Below are positions 27,615-36,251 of a stretch of 64,000 nucleotides of DNA, piece after piece (within the stretch, counting starts at the first letter, position 1; each line of letters begins with the position of its first letter). Where the stretch lies: contig NZ_KB899278.1 in NCBI RefSeq assembly GCF_000378145.1, positions 186,001 through 250,000 on the forward strand, given 5' to 3'. Both the position numbers and the translations under genes were made by a program. A model generated the notes under the pieces. That model was not told the DNA's origin. It saw only the letters and a program-made list of their open reading frames with translations, and searched no databases. The stretch comes from Saccharibacillus kuerlensis DSM 22868 (lineage in GTDB: Bacteria > Bacillota > Bacilli > Paenibacillales > Paenibacillaceae).

Positions 27615-28127
27615 TTACATTTTACGCCAGCCATTCGATTTTCCAGACTTAGCTTTCGGCCAGAAAAACAACCAGGCACCTGCCAAAATCAGCAGCACCG
27701 AAAAGACATATAGAAAAAGCGGACCGAGCAGGTTAAAAATAAACATAATGAGCGAAAAGCCGATTAACCCTATGGCAGCGTAGCGAAGTGTTTCCCGACG
27801 CTTGGACGCAAAGACAGCATATTCATATATCCCTATACCGAGACCGAGGATAAAGGCCGGCCACAGCTCATCAATCAATTCAAATCCCCAAGTGTTGCAC
27901 AGCGAAAAGACAAGACCATACACCGTTAACATTGCGCCGGGTATGAGAGTCCAGGCCGGCAGCCTACCGGTAGCATAGGCTAAATGGAGCGCTGCGCCGG
28001 GAATCAAAATCAAGAGCGGCCAAAAAACGCGGCCGAGAAAGGCAAATACGCCCCACTGCCCCAAGAGAATGATCAATCCGGCAGCTAAAATAAAAATCCC
28101 GACAGCCTTTTGATTGTTGTTTGGCAT
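27615..28127 (-). CDS. hypothetical membrane protein
   Basis: 170-residue protein with five to six hydrophobic segments, a Trp-rich layout (ILLGQWGVFAFLG, VFWPLLIL, ELWPAFILGLGIGIYEY) and a basic C-terminus. The repeated GLxxLLGxWGxxxFLGxxFWPLLILIPG pattern resembles the LiaI/LiaF-like transmembrane region of envelope stress proteins, but I do not recognise the family with certainty. It precedes typA on the same strand. RBS AGGAGAG precedes the ATG. Confidence 0.7.
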   Translation of the reverse strand: MPNNNQKAVGIFILAAGLIILLGQWGVFAFLGRVFWPLLILIPGAALHLAYATGRLPAWTLIPGAMLTVYGLVFSLCNTWGFELIDELWPAFILGLGIGIYEYAVFASKRRETLRYAAIGLIGFSLIMFIFNLLGPLFLYVFSVLLILAGAWLFFWPKAKSGKSNGWRKM

Positions 28128-28295
28128 CCGATTCTCTCCTTGCGCATTTTCACGCCATCTTGTATGACGACGGGACCTTATGAATCTTGGCCCTACCCTT
28201 TTAGTTATCGGAATACTTCGCCCATTTGTTCAGCGATTCGGCAAAACTTTGCAGTCCTGTTTCTGTCCGGCTTTATCAGGGTCCATTTTAGTCGA

Positions 28296-28351
28296 TGTCT
28301 AGTTCAATTACTGGCTGGTCCAGTCACTGTCTAGTCCGGCTGCTGTCCAGT
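28296..28351. repeat. four TGTCYAGT direct repeats in the thiI-typA intergenic region
   Basis: TGTCTAGT at 28296, GGTCCAGT at 28317, TGTCTAGT at 28328 and TGTCCAGT at 28344. Offsets are 21, 11 and 16 bases, that is about 2, 1 and 1.5 helical turns. The 244-base gap from 28128 to 28371 holds no gene that I can support. Confidence 0.6.
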
Positions 28352-28371
28352 CTGTTTGGTACCCAGTTTGG

Positions 28372-29613
28372 TTAAAACCATTCCTGCTTGATATCCGCCT
28401 CTTGATCCGTTTCCTCACGGCGCAGACGCGAACCGCCCGCAAACAGTTCGATGGTTTCCGTACCGTCGGCCGCTTCTTCAATCAGGCGCTCCAAGTTCGG
28501 CGTGACGGCTTCGACCTTATTTACGATGCGAAGATTCGGGTTGGTGGTCGGCGACTTCGGTACAAACAGCGTGCAGCAGTCTTCATAAGGCAAAATGGAA
28601 ATGTCATACGTACCAATCTGACGCGATATACGTATAATCTCATCTTTATCCGTCATGACCAAAGGCCGCAAAATCGGCAGCTCCGTTGCCCGTTCGATTA
28701 CATTCATGCTCGGCAGCGTTTGGCTCGCCACCTGCCCGAGACTTTCGCCTGTGACCAGCGCCAGCGCTTTTTCCCGTTCGGCAATCTTCGTTGCTATACG
28801 CAGCATGGACCGCCGCATCAATGTAATCATCAGATTGTCCTGCCCCATTTGGGTAAAAGACGTCTGTACTTCGGTAAACGGCACAATATGCAGACGTACC
28901 TTGCCCGCGTATTCGGCCAACACCTGGGCAAGATCGATAACTTTTTCCTTTGCCTTCTCGCTCGTAAACGGATAGCTGTGGAAATGGATACATTCGACTT
29001 CAAGGCCGCGCCGCAGCGCCGACCATCCGGCTACCGGACTGTCGATGCCGCCTGACAGAAGCAGCAGCGCCTTGCCGTTCGTCCCGAGCGGAAACCCTCC
29101 TGCACCGGGAATGACTTCGCCATAGACATAAGCCGCTTTGTCGCGAATCTCGATCCTGAGCTCCAACTTGGGATCGTGCATATCGACTTTCAACAGCGGG
29201 AAACGTTTGAGCAGCGGTGAAGCAATCAGCGGGTTTGCTTCGTGCGTCGGATGCGGGAAGTCCTTCCAGACTCGGCGGACATTCGTTTTGAACGTCAGCT
29301 CCTCCGTTAGTTCCATCGCTTCGATCAGTTCCCCGGCCGCACGGACAATCTCATCCAGTTCCGGACGGACTGCCCGCACCGGACTCATTGAAGTCATGCC
29401 AAATACGTTTTGCAGGACGGGAATAAGAGTTTCCACACTTTCACTGCCGGGATCGACGTATACACGTCCAAATTCCCGGCGAACTTTAGCATCCGGGTAA
29501 GGACGCAGCAGAGCCCGTACATGCTCGACAGCCGCTTTTTCAAATCGTGCCCGGTTGCGTCCTTTCAGAGTTAATTCGCCAAAACGAAGCAGCAGGTAAT
29601 CGTATTTTTTCAT
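28372..29613 (-). CDS. thiI: tRNA 4-thiouridine synthase
   Basis: Transfers sulfur to U8 of tRNA, and in some bacteria to the thiazole pathway. 413 residues, the Bacillus-type short form without the C-terminal rhodanese domain of E. coli ThiI. NFLD and THUMP domains run to about 170, then the PP-loop LLLSGGIDSPVAGW near 185 and the thiI-specific TGESLGQVASQT near 290. The gene start overlaps the stop of the cysteine desulfurase gene upstream (TGATG), consistent with direct sulfur relay from that enzyme. Confidence 0.96.
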   Translation of the reverse strand: MKKYDYLLLRFGELTLKGRNRARFEKAAVEHVRALLRPYPDAKVRREFGRVYVDPGSESVETLIPVLQNVFGMTSMSPVRAVRPELDEIVRAAGELIEAMELTEELTFKTNVRRVWKDFPHPTHEANPLIASPLLKRFPLLKVDMHDPKLELRIEIRDKAAYVYGEVIPGAGGFPLGTNGKALLLLSGGIDSPVAGWSALRRGLEVECIHFHSYPFTSEKAKEKVIDLAQVLAEYAGKVRLHIVPFTEVQTSFTQMGQDNLMITLMRRSMLRIATKIAEREKALALVTGESLGQVASQTLPSMNVIERATELPILRPLVMTDKDEIIRISRQIGTYDISILPYEDCCTLFVPKSPTTNPNLRIVNKVEAVTPNLERLIEEAADGTETIELFAGGSRLRREETDQEADIKQEWF

Positions 29614-30767
29614 CAGTTATCACTTTCTCCCCTCAACGGTGCCAGACGTCTTACAGCCTTGTCCAGCGCCTCCGACAACAGTCGGATATCTTCTTGCGTA
29701 TGTTCGTCGCCCAAGCTTAAACGAATGCCGGACGTTGCATGTTCCCGTTCTCGTCCCATTGCGCTGAGTACCCGGCTTGGTTTTTCGGTTTTCGCCGCGC
29801 AGGCGGATTGTGCCGAGACCAGCATTCCGAGCTCTTCCAGCGTATGCAGAATGACCTGCGATTTCAAGCCCGGGAACGTAAAATGCACAATATGCGGCGC
29901 CGGCTTGATCGGTTCGGTCAGAGTCAGCGCTTGATGCAGACGAACTTCTTTTACCAAAGTGTCGCGAAATGCCTTCATCTTCGCCGCACGCTCGGTCCGG
30001 CCTTCGGCAGCAAGGCGAAAAGCTTTGGCTGCACCTACGATTGAAGCTACATTCTCTGTGCCCGCACGCAGGCCGCCTTCTTGTCCTCCGCCGGAAAGCA
30101 GCGGAAACAGGCGCACGCCTTCACGTACGAACAGCAGCCCGACACCACGCGGACCGCGGATTTTATGAGCCGATACGCTGTACAGATCGATGCTCGCCGC
30201 CTTTAGATCAAGCGCAAGACGTCCGAAGCCCTGCACGCCGTCGACATGGAGCAGCACTCGCGAATCCAGACTTTTCAGGCGGCGGCCGATCTCTTCGATC
30301 GGCTGTACCGCTCCCGTTTCATTGTTCACATGCATGATGCTTACGAGTGCCGTGTCCTGACGAACTGCGGCCAGCAGGCGATCCGTCGAAACTGTCCCGT
30401 CGGATTCCGGCTGCACGTAAGTTGTCTCAAATCCCAAACTTTCCAGCTGCCTACAGCTCTCGTAAACCGAAGAATGTTCGATTTGCGTAGTGACAATATG
30501 TCGTCTGCCGTCGCTGCGTCCCAACATAACGCCCTTGATTGCCAGATTATTGCTTTCGGTCGCTCCCGATGTAAATACAATTTCTCCCGGCTTGACGTCA
30601 AGCGCTTCTGCGCAGACTTCCCGGGACCGTTCCAACAGCTTTGAAGCTGCTTCGCCGCTGCGATGAATCGACGATGGATTGCCGCTGTGCACCGCCATCA
30701 CTTCAGCAATCGTTCGGATGACATCCGGATGCGCCGGCGTTGAAGCTGCATGATCAAAATTTAGCAT
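29613..30767 (-). CDS. cysteine desulfurase, NifS/IscS family
   Basis: PLP enzyme taking sulfur from cysteine and passing it to ThiI. I use the ATG at 30767 (MLNFDHAAST), because AAGGTG is six bases upstream and the GTG at 30776 overlaps that site. 384 residues. Conserved segments: ATESNNLAIKG near 70, HIVTTQIEHSS near 90, the PLP lysine in SAHKIRGPRGVG near 200, and the active Cys in SAQSACAAKTEKPSRVL near 325. Paired with thiI exactly like nifZ-thiI in B. subtilis, so the dedicated role is 4-thiouridine synthesis. Confidence 0.93.
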   Translation of the reverse strand: MLNFDHAASTPAHPDVIRTIAEVMAVHSGNPSSIHRSGEAASKLLERSREVCAEALDVKPGEIVFTSGATESNNLAIKGVMLGRSDGRRHIVTTQIEHSSVYESCRQLESLGFETTYVQPESDGTVSTDRLLAAVRQDTALVSIMHVNNETGAVQPIEEIGRRLKSLDSRVLLHVDGVQGFGRLALDLKAASIDLYSVSAHKIRGPRGVGLLFVREGVRLFPLLSGGGQEGGLRAGTENVASIVGAAKAFRLAAEGRTERAAKMKAFRDTLVKEVRLHQALTLTEPIKPAPHIVHFTFPGLKSQVILHTLEELGMLVSAQSACAAKTEKPSRVLSAMGREREHATSGIRLSLGDEHTQEDIRLLSEALDKAVRRLAPLRGESDN

Positions 30768-30821
30768 AACCGACACCTTTCTTCCCTACTTGTCTGCATT
30801 TCGTCTTCATTTCAAACAGCA

Positions 30822-30868
30822 AAAAGATCAAAAAGGGAAAGCTGCGCTTTTCCTCTTTGATCTTTGCC
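30822..30868 (-). terminator. terminator after the lytic transglycosylase gene
   Basis: AAAGATCAAAGAGGAAA and TTTCCCTTTTTGATCTTT arms around a GCGCAGC loop, ending in TTTTT on the minus strand. Confidence 0.85.
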
Positions 30869-30883
30869 TGACGCCGGGGCGGC

Positions 30884-31678
30884 TCAGATATACTTCGCCT
30901 GCGCCGTTTCGACCCGGCCAATATATTTTTGCGTTTCGCGCGGAAGCTGACTGAACTTGGCATTCAAATCTTCCTCCGTACGGATTCCCAAGCGCTGCAG
31001 TGTACCCGGACCGGCATTGTAAGCGGCAAGTGCAAGACGCTGCGAACCGCCAAAGCGGATTAACATCGAAGCGATATAGCTGGATCCGCCATTGATGTTC
31101 TGTTCCGGATCGAACGAGTTCTTCACACCCAACCCCGCAGCCGTTCCGTCCATCAGCTGCATCAATCCTTTGGCGCCTGCGCCGGATTGAGCATTCGGGT
31201 TGAACGAAGACTCTGCGTCAATAATACCGTAAATCAGTGACTGTGGAATACCGTATTTGGCACTTGCAGCCTGTACGATATCTCCATACTGAGCGGCTTT
31301 ACCATTTGGCGTACCCGACTTTACGGTCGGTTCCGACACTCGCGGCATCTCAATCTTGGCCGACGAGTCGTCCAGCGAAGCAGCTCCGCCGAGCGATGAC
31401 GTTCCGCCGGATGTTATTCCACCAAGCGATGTTGCTCCCTTTTTAAGCGAATCGACCTGATCTGCAGGCAGCGAGATCGCAGCCAGCGTCTTCATCAGTT
31501 CCTCTGCCGAAACCGAGTTTGTGCCCGACTGCTCCATTTTTTGCTGAAGCAGTCTCGCGAATACCGAAGAGTCGATTTTGCCCTTTGTCATGCTGTTCAC
31601 TGAGGACTTGTCGAGATTCAGGCTTTCCATCCATTGAAATTCAATGAGCTGCTTGGCCGTTCTCGGATCGATAATCAT
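30884..31678 (-). CDS. lytic transglycosylase domain protein
   Basis: Family 1 SLT-type muramidase acting on the peptidoglycan glycan strand. Start at 31678, AGGAG ten bases upstream; 264 residues. The N-terminal half is Ser/Gly-rich and poorly conserved, with no clear signal peptide or membrane span. The SLT domain covers about 140-264 with the catalytic Glu in DAESSFNPNAQS near 165, then GAKGLMQLM near 180 and ALAAYNAGPGTLQR near 228. It resembles CwlQ/YjbJ-type enzymes. How it leaves the cell is unclear. Confidence 0.88.
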   Translation of the reverse strand: MIIDPRTAKQLIEFQWMESLNLDKSSVNSMTKGKIDSSVFARLLQQKMEQSGTNSVSAEELMKTLAAISLPADQVDSLKKGATSLGGITSGGTSSLGGAASLDDSSAKIEMPRVSEPTVKSGTPNGKAAQYGDIVQAASAKYGIPQSLIYGIIDAESSFNPNAQSGAGAKGLMQLMDGTAAGLGVKNSFDPEQNINGGSSYIASMLIRFGGSQRLALAAYNAGPGTLQRLGIRTEEDLNAKFSQLPRETQKYIGRVETAQAKYI

Positions 31679-31769
31679 CGGCAGCACTCTCCTTTTCATA
31701 CAGTGTCAAATTCAGCTCAAAGCTTGATTTTAATTCCGAGTTCTAAATATCCTAACTGCGACTTGTCAC

Positions 31770-32270
31770 TTACGAGCGAGGAGCACTCATACGACGCTGG
31801 CTCAAATAATCGCTCTCGTAATAATCCAAATCGTCGCGCAGCTCTTCATAGGTCTTGGTCACGTCTAGAATGACTTCGCGCGCAGGAGCCGCAATCTGTC
31901 TACGGAAACGGATCGCTTCCTGGCCCGTATATGCGTAACGGCCATCTTCGGCATAACATTCGTTTTTCGGATAAAAGAAGCTGTTAATGACGTTATGATA
32001 GACCTTGTACAGCGTGTCTTCCGCAGAATTAACGTCGAAATTGGCCCGCCGAAGCAGTACGCCGATTTTTTCGGAGGACGTTTCCGAGAATACGAGCAGA
32101 TGGCGAAGATCAGACAAAAATCCTTTGTAATAAGCGACTTCTTCCTCATCCTGCGACTGGGCAAGCTGAGTCAGCGAATACTCGTTCAAAAAGGCTTCGA
32201 TTCTCAGGGTAGCGGTTTTCAACTTTTCTCTGGTCGATTCACATAATCTCTGTACGTTAGGTGCTGACAT
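31770..32270 (-). CDS. ypuI: YpuI-like protein (DUF3907)
   Basis: 166-residue soluble protein with no known activity. The start at 32270 (MSAPNVQRLC) has AAGGGGGA nine bases upstream; a longer frame from 32327 is unsupported. Conserved features I recognise from the YpuI/DUF3907 group are AFLNEYSLTQL near 25, YYKGFLSDLRHLLVFSE near 45, VYHNVINSFFYPKNECYAEDGRYAYTG near 92-115, and the alpha-helical C-terminus. It is transcribed from an upstream gap and seems monocistronic. Confidence 0.75.
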   Translation of the reverse strand: MSAPNVQRLCESTREKLKTATLRIEAFLNEYSLTQLAQSQDEEEVAYYKGFLSDLRHLLVFSETSSEKIGVLLRRANFDVNSAEDTLYKVYHNVINSFFYPKNECYAEDGRYAYTGQEAIRFRRQIAAPAREVILDVTKTYEELRDDLDYYESDYLSQRRMSAPRS

Positions 32271-32529
32271 AACGGCATTTCCCCCTTGGTATTTGATCGC
32301 GCGGGCGCGAAGCGGGCTTCCTTGCAAACCCTATGTTCCTGCTTCGTCCATCGTAGCATAAAAACAGAGCAAAAGCATCCGCCAGCATTCCATAAAGCGG
32401 AGTGATAAATAATACCTATCAGTTCAATACGGATACAATCCTGTTCTGCACTCAATGAAGTTATCTATCATTTAACCGGTTCGCTTGCTTCAAAACGCCC
32501 GACTTCAATCGTTCTCCAAACATTCGTAT
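32271..32529. other. intergenic region without a supported gene
   Basis: Between the ypuI-like start and the rnpB terminator I see no gene, repeat or clear RNA structure. It presumably holds the ypuI promoter. Confidence 0.5.
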
Positions 32530-32577
32530 GCAAAACGGCGCCCCTTCCTCCCAAAAGAAGGAAAAGGGCGCCGCCGA
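32530..32577 (-). terminator. terminator of rnpB
   Basis: CGGCGCCCTTTTCC and GGAAGGGGCGCCG arms with a short inner loop, then TTTTGC, about 75 bases past the mature 3' end of RNase P RNA. Confidence 0.85.
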
Positions 32578-32645
32578 TGGGATTGTTCGTGCAAAAAAAT
32601 CCTATCGTCCTCGAATCGGTCGATTGAACTTAGTCAAGGCATCAG

Positions 32646-33092
32646 GTTGCGTCAGTTCGGAAAGTTTACCGTAAGCCGGGTTCTGTGCTGCTTCGCGGTG
32701 ATAACGGGAACTACCCTCCCGCTGTGAGCGACAATCATCTGTCTAGGCCGTCCATTGCTGAACGGCTCGAGCGACCAACCTAAACGCACCCCGGGCAAGG
32801 GCTGTTTCCGGCTAACCGAAAACCGCGTTTCATTAGGTCTTGCTTCGGATGGGGTTTACCAGGGACGAAGTCACCAGCGCCCCTCGGAGTCTCTTACACT
32901 CCGGTTCCACCCTTACCTGTGCCCGGTACGTAAACGTACCAAAGGCCATCGGCGGTCCATTTCTGTGGCACTAATCCTTCAGCTCGCGCTGACTGGACGT
33001 TATCCAGCATCCTGCCCTACGAAGCCCGGACTTTCCTCCCGTACCGCCTTACGCGGCACCGGCGATTGTCTGTTAAACTTCCCTTAAGCAAC
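32646..33092 (-). ncRNA. rnpB: RNase P catalytic RNA, class A-like
   Basis: Catalytic RNA that removes 5' leaders from pre-tRNA. Both ends of the P4 core are present: GAGGAAAGTCCGGGCT on the 5' side and ACAGAACCCGGCTTAC on the 3' side, as are AGGGCAGGATGCTGG, AAATGG then CCGCCGATGGCC, CAGGTAAGGGTGGAA and GGTAAACCCCATCCG. These match the E. coli-type (class A) order closely rather than the class B layout of B. subtilis. The mature ends were set by P1 pairing of GTTGC (5') with GCAAC (3') and GGGAAGTTT with AAACTTTCC. Length is about 447 bases. Confidence 0.95.
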
Positions 33093-33099
33093 GGCTCAT

Positions 33100-33128
33100 A
33101 TTATACCGCGAAAAAGCGTCGGTGACAA
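33100..33128 (-). promoter_or_regulatory. sigma-A promoter of rnpB
   Basis: TTGTCA (33128-33123), exactly 17 bases, then a perfect TATAAT (33105-33100) on the minus strand. It places the RNA 5' end near 33093, in agreement with the P1 stem. Confidence 0.88.
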
Positions 33129-33196
33129 GTCTTTTTTCTTTACACGAATTTGCGCCTCTTTCCGACGCATTTCGGCAAATTTCCGCGCCGCCTTTT

Positions 33197-34312
33197 CTAC
33201 AGAAACCGGAACGGCTCCGTATTCGGTTCCGACGCATGAACTGTCGTGTTGCTTCCGCTGTCTGCCAGCATGCGGCCGAGCAGCCCCGCTACTTCGCGCT
33301 TCATAATTTTCTCCGAGTTATGACCGGGATCAATAATCGTCAGCCCTGCCATCAGCGCATCATGCGCCGTGTGGTAGTCGATATCGCCGGTAATCAGGAC
33401 GTCCGCTCCTTGGCGGATAGCGTGATGAATATAACGGCTACCCGATCCGCCAAGCACCGCCGCCTTTTTAACAAGACGCTCGGTATCGCCTACAACGCGT
33501 ACAGCCGGAACATCAAAGCCTTTTTTCACGACTTCGGTCAGTTCAGCCAGCGTTTTCGGTTCAGCCAGTTTGCCAATGCGTCCGAGACCGAAAGCCTTGC
33601 CTTTTTGCTCCAGAAGATACAAGTCGTAAGCAACTTCTTCGTACGGATGGGCTTTCAGCATCGCCTGAATTGTCTTGGAACGCAAGCTTTCCGGCAGTAC
33701 CGTTTCGATCCGCATCTCCTCCGCACGTTCCAGCTTCCCTGGAGTGCCGATATGCGGAGTTGTACCTTCACCCGGAAGGAACGTTCCCGTTCCTTCGGCA
33801 TTAAAGCTGCAGTGGGAGTAATTTCCGATTGATCCGGCGCCTGCTGCCAAAATGGCATCCAATACGCTCTGATGATGACTTTTCGGTACATATACGATCA
33901 GCTTGTACAGCTTCTCGTTCTGCAGTTCTTCCAGCGGCTTGGCATTCGTGATTCCGACGAGATCCGCCATCCAGTCGTTCATTCCGCCCTCCGCCACGTC
34001 CAAATTCGTATGGCTGATATAAACGGCAATATCGTGTTTGATTAATTTTTCATACAGAGAACCCATTGGCGTATCCGTACGAAGATTGGCCAATGGCCGG
34101 AAAATGATCGCATGATGCGCAATGATCAAGTTCGCACCTAGTGCTATGGCTTCATCCACTACCTCGGGGGTTACATCAAGCGCCACCAATACCTTTGTAA
34201 TCTCTTTGTTCAGTGTGCCGAGCTGCAGGCCGATCTTGTCATTTTCGACGGCCAACGCTTTGGGCGCGAACTTCTCCATCAATTGGATAACGGTTTGTCC
34301 TTTGGCAAGCAT
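33197..34312 (-). CDS. yqfO: Nif3-like dinuclear metal centre protein, YqfO type
   Basis: Conserved NIF3/DUF34 protein, 371 residues with an inserted PII/CutA-like domain (about 130-235), the Bacillus YqfO form. The metal site is seen in LIIAHHAIIFRP near 60-70 and in the C-terminal VLITGDIDYHTAHDALMAGLTIIDPGHNSEK near 310-340. Biochemical function is not settled. The start ATG lies inside the last 34 bases of trmK, an unusually long overlap, with AAAGGAC upstream; these genes are coupled in B. subtilis too (yqfN-yqfO). Confidence 0.93.
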   Translation of the reverse strand: MLAKGQTVIQLMEKFAPKALAVENDKIGLQLGTLNKEITKVLVALDVTPEVVDEAIALGANLIIAHHAIIFRPLANLRTDTPMGSLYEKLIKHDIAVYISHTNLDVAEGGMNDWMADLVGITNAKPLEELQNEKLYKLIVYVPKSHHQSVLDAILAAGAGSIGNYSHCSFNAEGTGTFLPGEGTTPHIGTPGKLERAEEMRIETVLPESLRSKTIQAMLKAHPYEEVAYDLYLLEQKGKAFGLGRIGKLAEPKTLAELTEVVKKGFDVPAVRVVGDTERLVKKAAVLGGSGSRYIHHAIRQGADVLITGDIDYHTAHDALMAGLTIIDPGHNSEKIMKREVAGLLGRMLADSGSNTTVHASEPNTEPFRFL

Positions 34313-35049
34313 ACCAGCACCTCCTTCAGAAATTCGATATGGCGTTCAAGCGCCTCTCGCTTCCCTTTCGCTTCCTCGCTGTCCGAACGGCCCATCGACC
34401 CCGCAACCCTTTGCAGTTTGGAAATCTCGCCAGCCCATTTATCCCGGAATACTGGAGAAGCTTCGCGCACAAGAAAAGGACCGAATTCGAGCAGTTGTTC
34501 ACGATCGAGATTAACCGGAGGTTGTCCGACTGTCGTGTCCGCATACAGGCGGGCATTTTCCTCTTCCGCCGACGAACTGCGATCGCCTGTCAGTATTTCG
34601 TAAATTTTGCCGTCTTCTTCGAGAATGGTTTCGCTTGTCAGCAGCCAGCCTTCTTCAAGCAGCCAGCGGCGAACCAAATCTTCACCGACGTTGGGCTGCA
34701 GAATCAGACGTTTGACTCCATCAAGCTTCTCTTTTCCTTCGGTCAAAATGCGGACAATTAGAGCACCGCCCATACCGGCAATGGCGACGACATCCACCTC
34801 TCCCGGTTGGATCGCGGCAAGCCCGTCTCCCAATCTGACTTCAACTTTATTTGCAAGCCCCGCTTCTGCCACCTGTCGACAGGCAGCATCGTACGGTCCC
34901 TGGTTAACCTCTCCGGCCACTGCAGATACGGCTCTTCCTTCCATCACCGCATAGGTCGGCAGCAGCGCATGGTCGGAACCAATATCCGCCAGACGGCTGC
35001 CAGACGGAATCAGGCTGCAAATTGTGTTCAAACGTTCCGATAATTTCAT
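34279..35049 (-). CDS. trmK: tRNA (adenine22-N1)-methyltransferase
   Basis: SAM-dependent methyltransferase making m1A22 in tRNA (YqfN). Starts at ATG 35049 (MKLSERLNTI), whose first bases overlap the stop of the preceding membrane protein gene (ATGA); the longer frame to 35139 lies inside that gene and is not used. 256 residues. Motif I ADIGSDHALLPTYAV near 22, then VRLGDGLAAI near 75, VAIAGMGGALIVRIL near 92, and LQPNVGEDLVRRWL near 115 are characteristic. C-terminal coiled coil. Next to yqfO and sigA as in B. subtilis. Confidence 0.95.
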   Translation of the reverse strand: MKLSERLNTICSLIPSGSRLADIGSDHALLPTYAVMEGRAVSAVAGEVNQGPYDAACRQVAEAGLANKVEVRLGDGLAAIQPGEVDVVAIAGMGGALIVRILTEGKEKLDGVKRLILQPNVGEDLVRRWLLEEGWLLTSETILEEDGKIYEILTGDRSSSAEEENARLYADTTVGQPPVNLDREQLLEFGPFLVREASPVFRDKWAGEISKLQRVAGSMGRSDSEEAKGKREALERHIEFLKEVLVCLPKDKPLSN

Positions 35050-35879
35050 ACAGACACCCACGCAATCCATTTTTTTCGCCAGATAAACAAGAAGATAAAA
35101 GCCAGCGCCAGCTTGCCGATAATATACAGAATAATCCACGACGTAATATTCTGGCGCAGCAGCATGTCGTCGAGCTCGGGCATGAACCAGAGCGTCATTC
35201 CGACCGCAAAATAGATCGAAGCAAAGCGTTTCGCTTTATGATAAGCAAGCCAAGTCAGCCAGATCAATAATGCACTGAGCGGAAGCCAAAGGAGCTGAAG
35301 CATAGCCCAAGATGCACTCGGATTTACCTGCTCAAAAAATTTGGCGTACAGCAGAATCAGCGCTCCCCAACCGCTGTAGTGCAGCAGACCGCTCGGTACA
35401 ATCATGCCCACTGCCAACCATACGACGGCACAGACTGCAATCAGTCCAAGCATAGACATTTCTTCCGGCCATCCATTTAGTCGAATGATCCATGTACCGA
35501 GCCCCAGAAGGATAAGACTGCCGATCGCATACAGAAACTGCGCGCCCATGCCGCCCATCAAAGCTCTTCCTCTAGCGTATATTCCAAGCCCGTAACAGAA
35601 CGAGACGAGCGCCGCTATTCCGGCAAGTTGAAACGGCCAGTCCAGAATCGGGAAATAAAATCCGATCAGGCAGATTAGCGCTACACTGAGAAAAGATAAT
35701 GCCCATAACTTGAAGTTCCCCTGCTGCAGCGCATTGACCGAAAGCGTACTTTTATTCTTCTGTGTTACCTCGTCGTCATACAAGTTTAACAAAAAATCGC
35801 AGTAATGTTCGGGTAAAAGTTTGCTTTTACGCCAATTTTCGATTTCCATGATGATAACTCTTTTTTTCTCCCGTTCCAA
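35046..35879 (-). CDS. hypothetical polytopic membrane protein
   Basis: 277 residues, starting at a TTG with GGAGGAG seven bases upstream; the ATG at 35906 has no ribosome site. A soluble N-terminal helix pair (about 1-55: EIENWRKSKLLPEHYCDFLLNLYDDE) precedes about eight to nine hydrophobic segments to the end, resembling DUF2157-type proteins, but I am not sure of the family. Its stop overlaps the trmK start codon, so it is the first gene of a membrane protein-trmK-yqfO unit located just after the sigA terminator. Confidence 0.72.
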   Translation of the reverse strand: MEREKKRVIIMEIENWRKSKLLPEHYCDFLLNLYDDEVTQKNKSTLSVNALQQGNFKLWALSFLSVALICLIGFYFPILDWPFQLAGIAALVSFCYGLGIYARGRALMGGMGAQFLYAIGSLILLGLGTWIIRLNGWPEEMSMLGLIAVCAVVWLAVGMIVPSGLLHYSGWGALILLYAKFFEQVNPSASWAMLQLLWLPLSALLIWLTWLAYHKAKRFASIYFAVGMTLWFMPELDDMLLRQNITSWIILYIIGKLALAFIFLFIWRKKWIAWVSV

Positions 35880-36196
35880 AAGCGCTCCTCCTCTTGAGGA
35901 ATGCATTCAAAACTCGTCATTTTCGAAATGTCTGATATGACTCATTTTTGAACACACACCATAACTGAAGCCGTTCTCTTATGCTATATCGGCAGGTCGC
36001 TTCACTCCGATTAAGCAGGCAGATATTCCGTTATTCACAAATCGATAGCGTACTTGTCGACAAGACCGGCAAGCAAATGCTCAAGCCTATTGTACCCGGA
36101 AAATGCCTGGTCGCCTAGCGGCTGCTTTGCACGAACATTCAGGACTTCGGACGGATTGCAGCTCCCGATAATCGAAGAAAAAGAGTAGTTTACGGA
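35880..36196. other. intergenic region after sigA without a supported gene
   Basis: About 315 bases between the sigA terminator and the membrane protein gene. I see no open frame with a ribosome site on either strand and no clear structured RNA. It must contain the promoter of the membrane protein-trmK-yqfO unit; none matches the consensus well enough to call. Confidence 0.5.
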
Positions 36197-36236
36197 TAAA
36201 AAAGACCGCCGGAGCCATGCTCCCGCGGTCTTTCCT
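36197..36236 (-). terminator. terminator of the dnaG-sigA operon
   Basis: AAAGACCGCGGGAGC and the pairing GCTCCGGCGGTCTTT arm, then TTTT on the minus strand, 15 bases past the sigA stop. Confidence 0.88.
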
Positions 36237-36251
36237 GAACATCCTGCTCAA

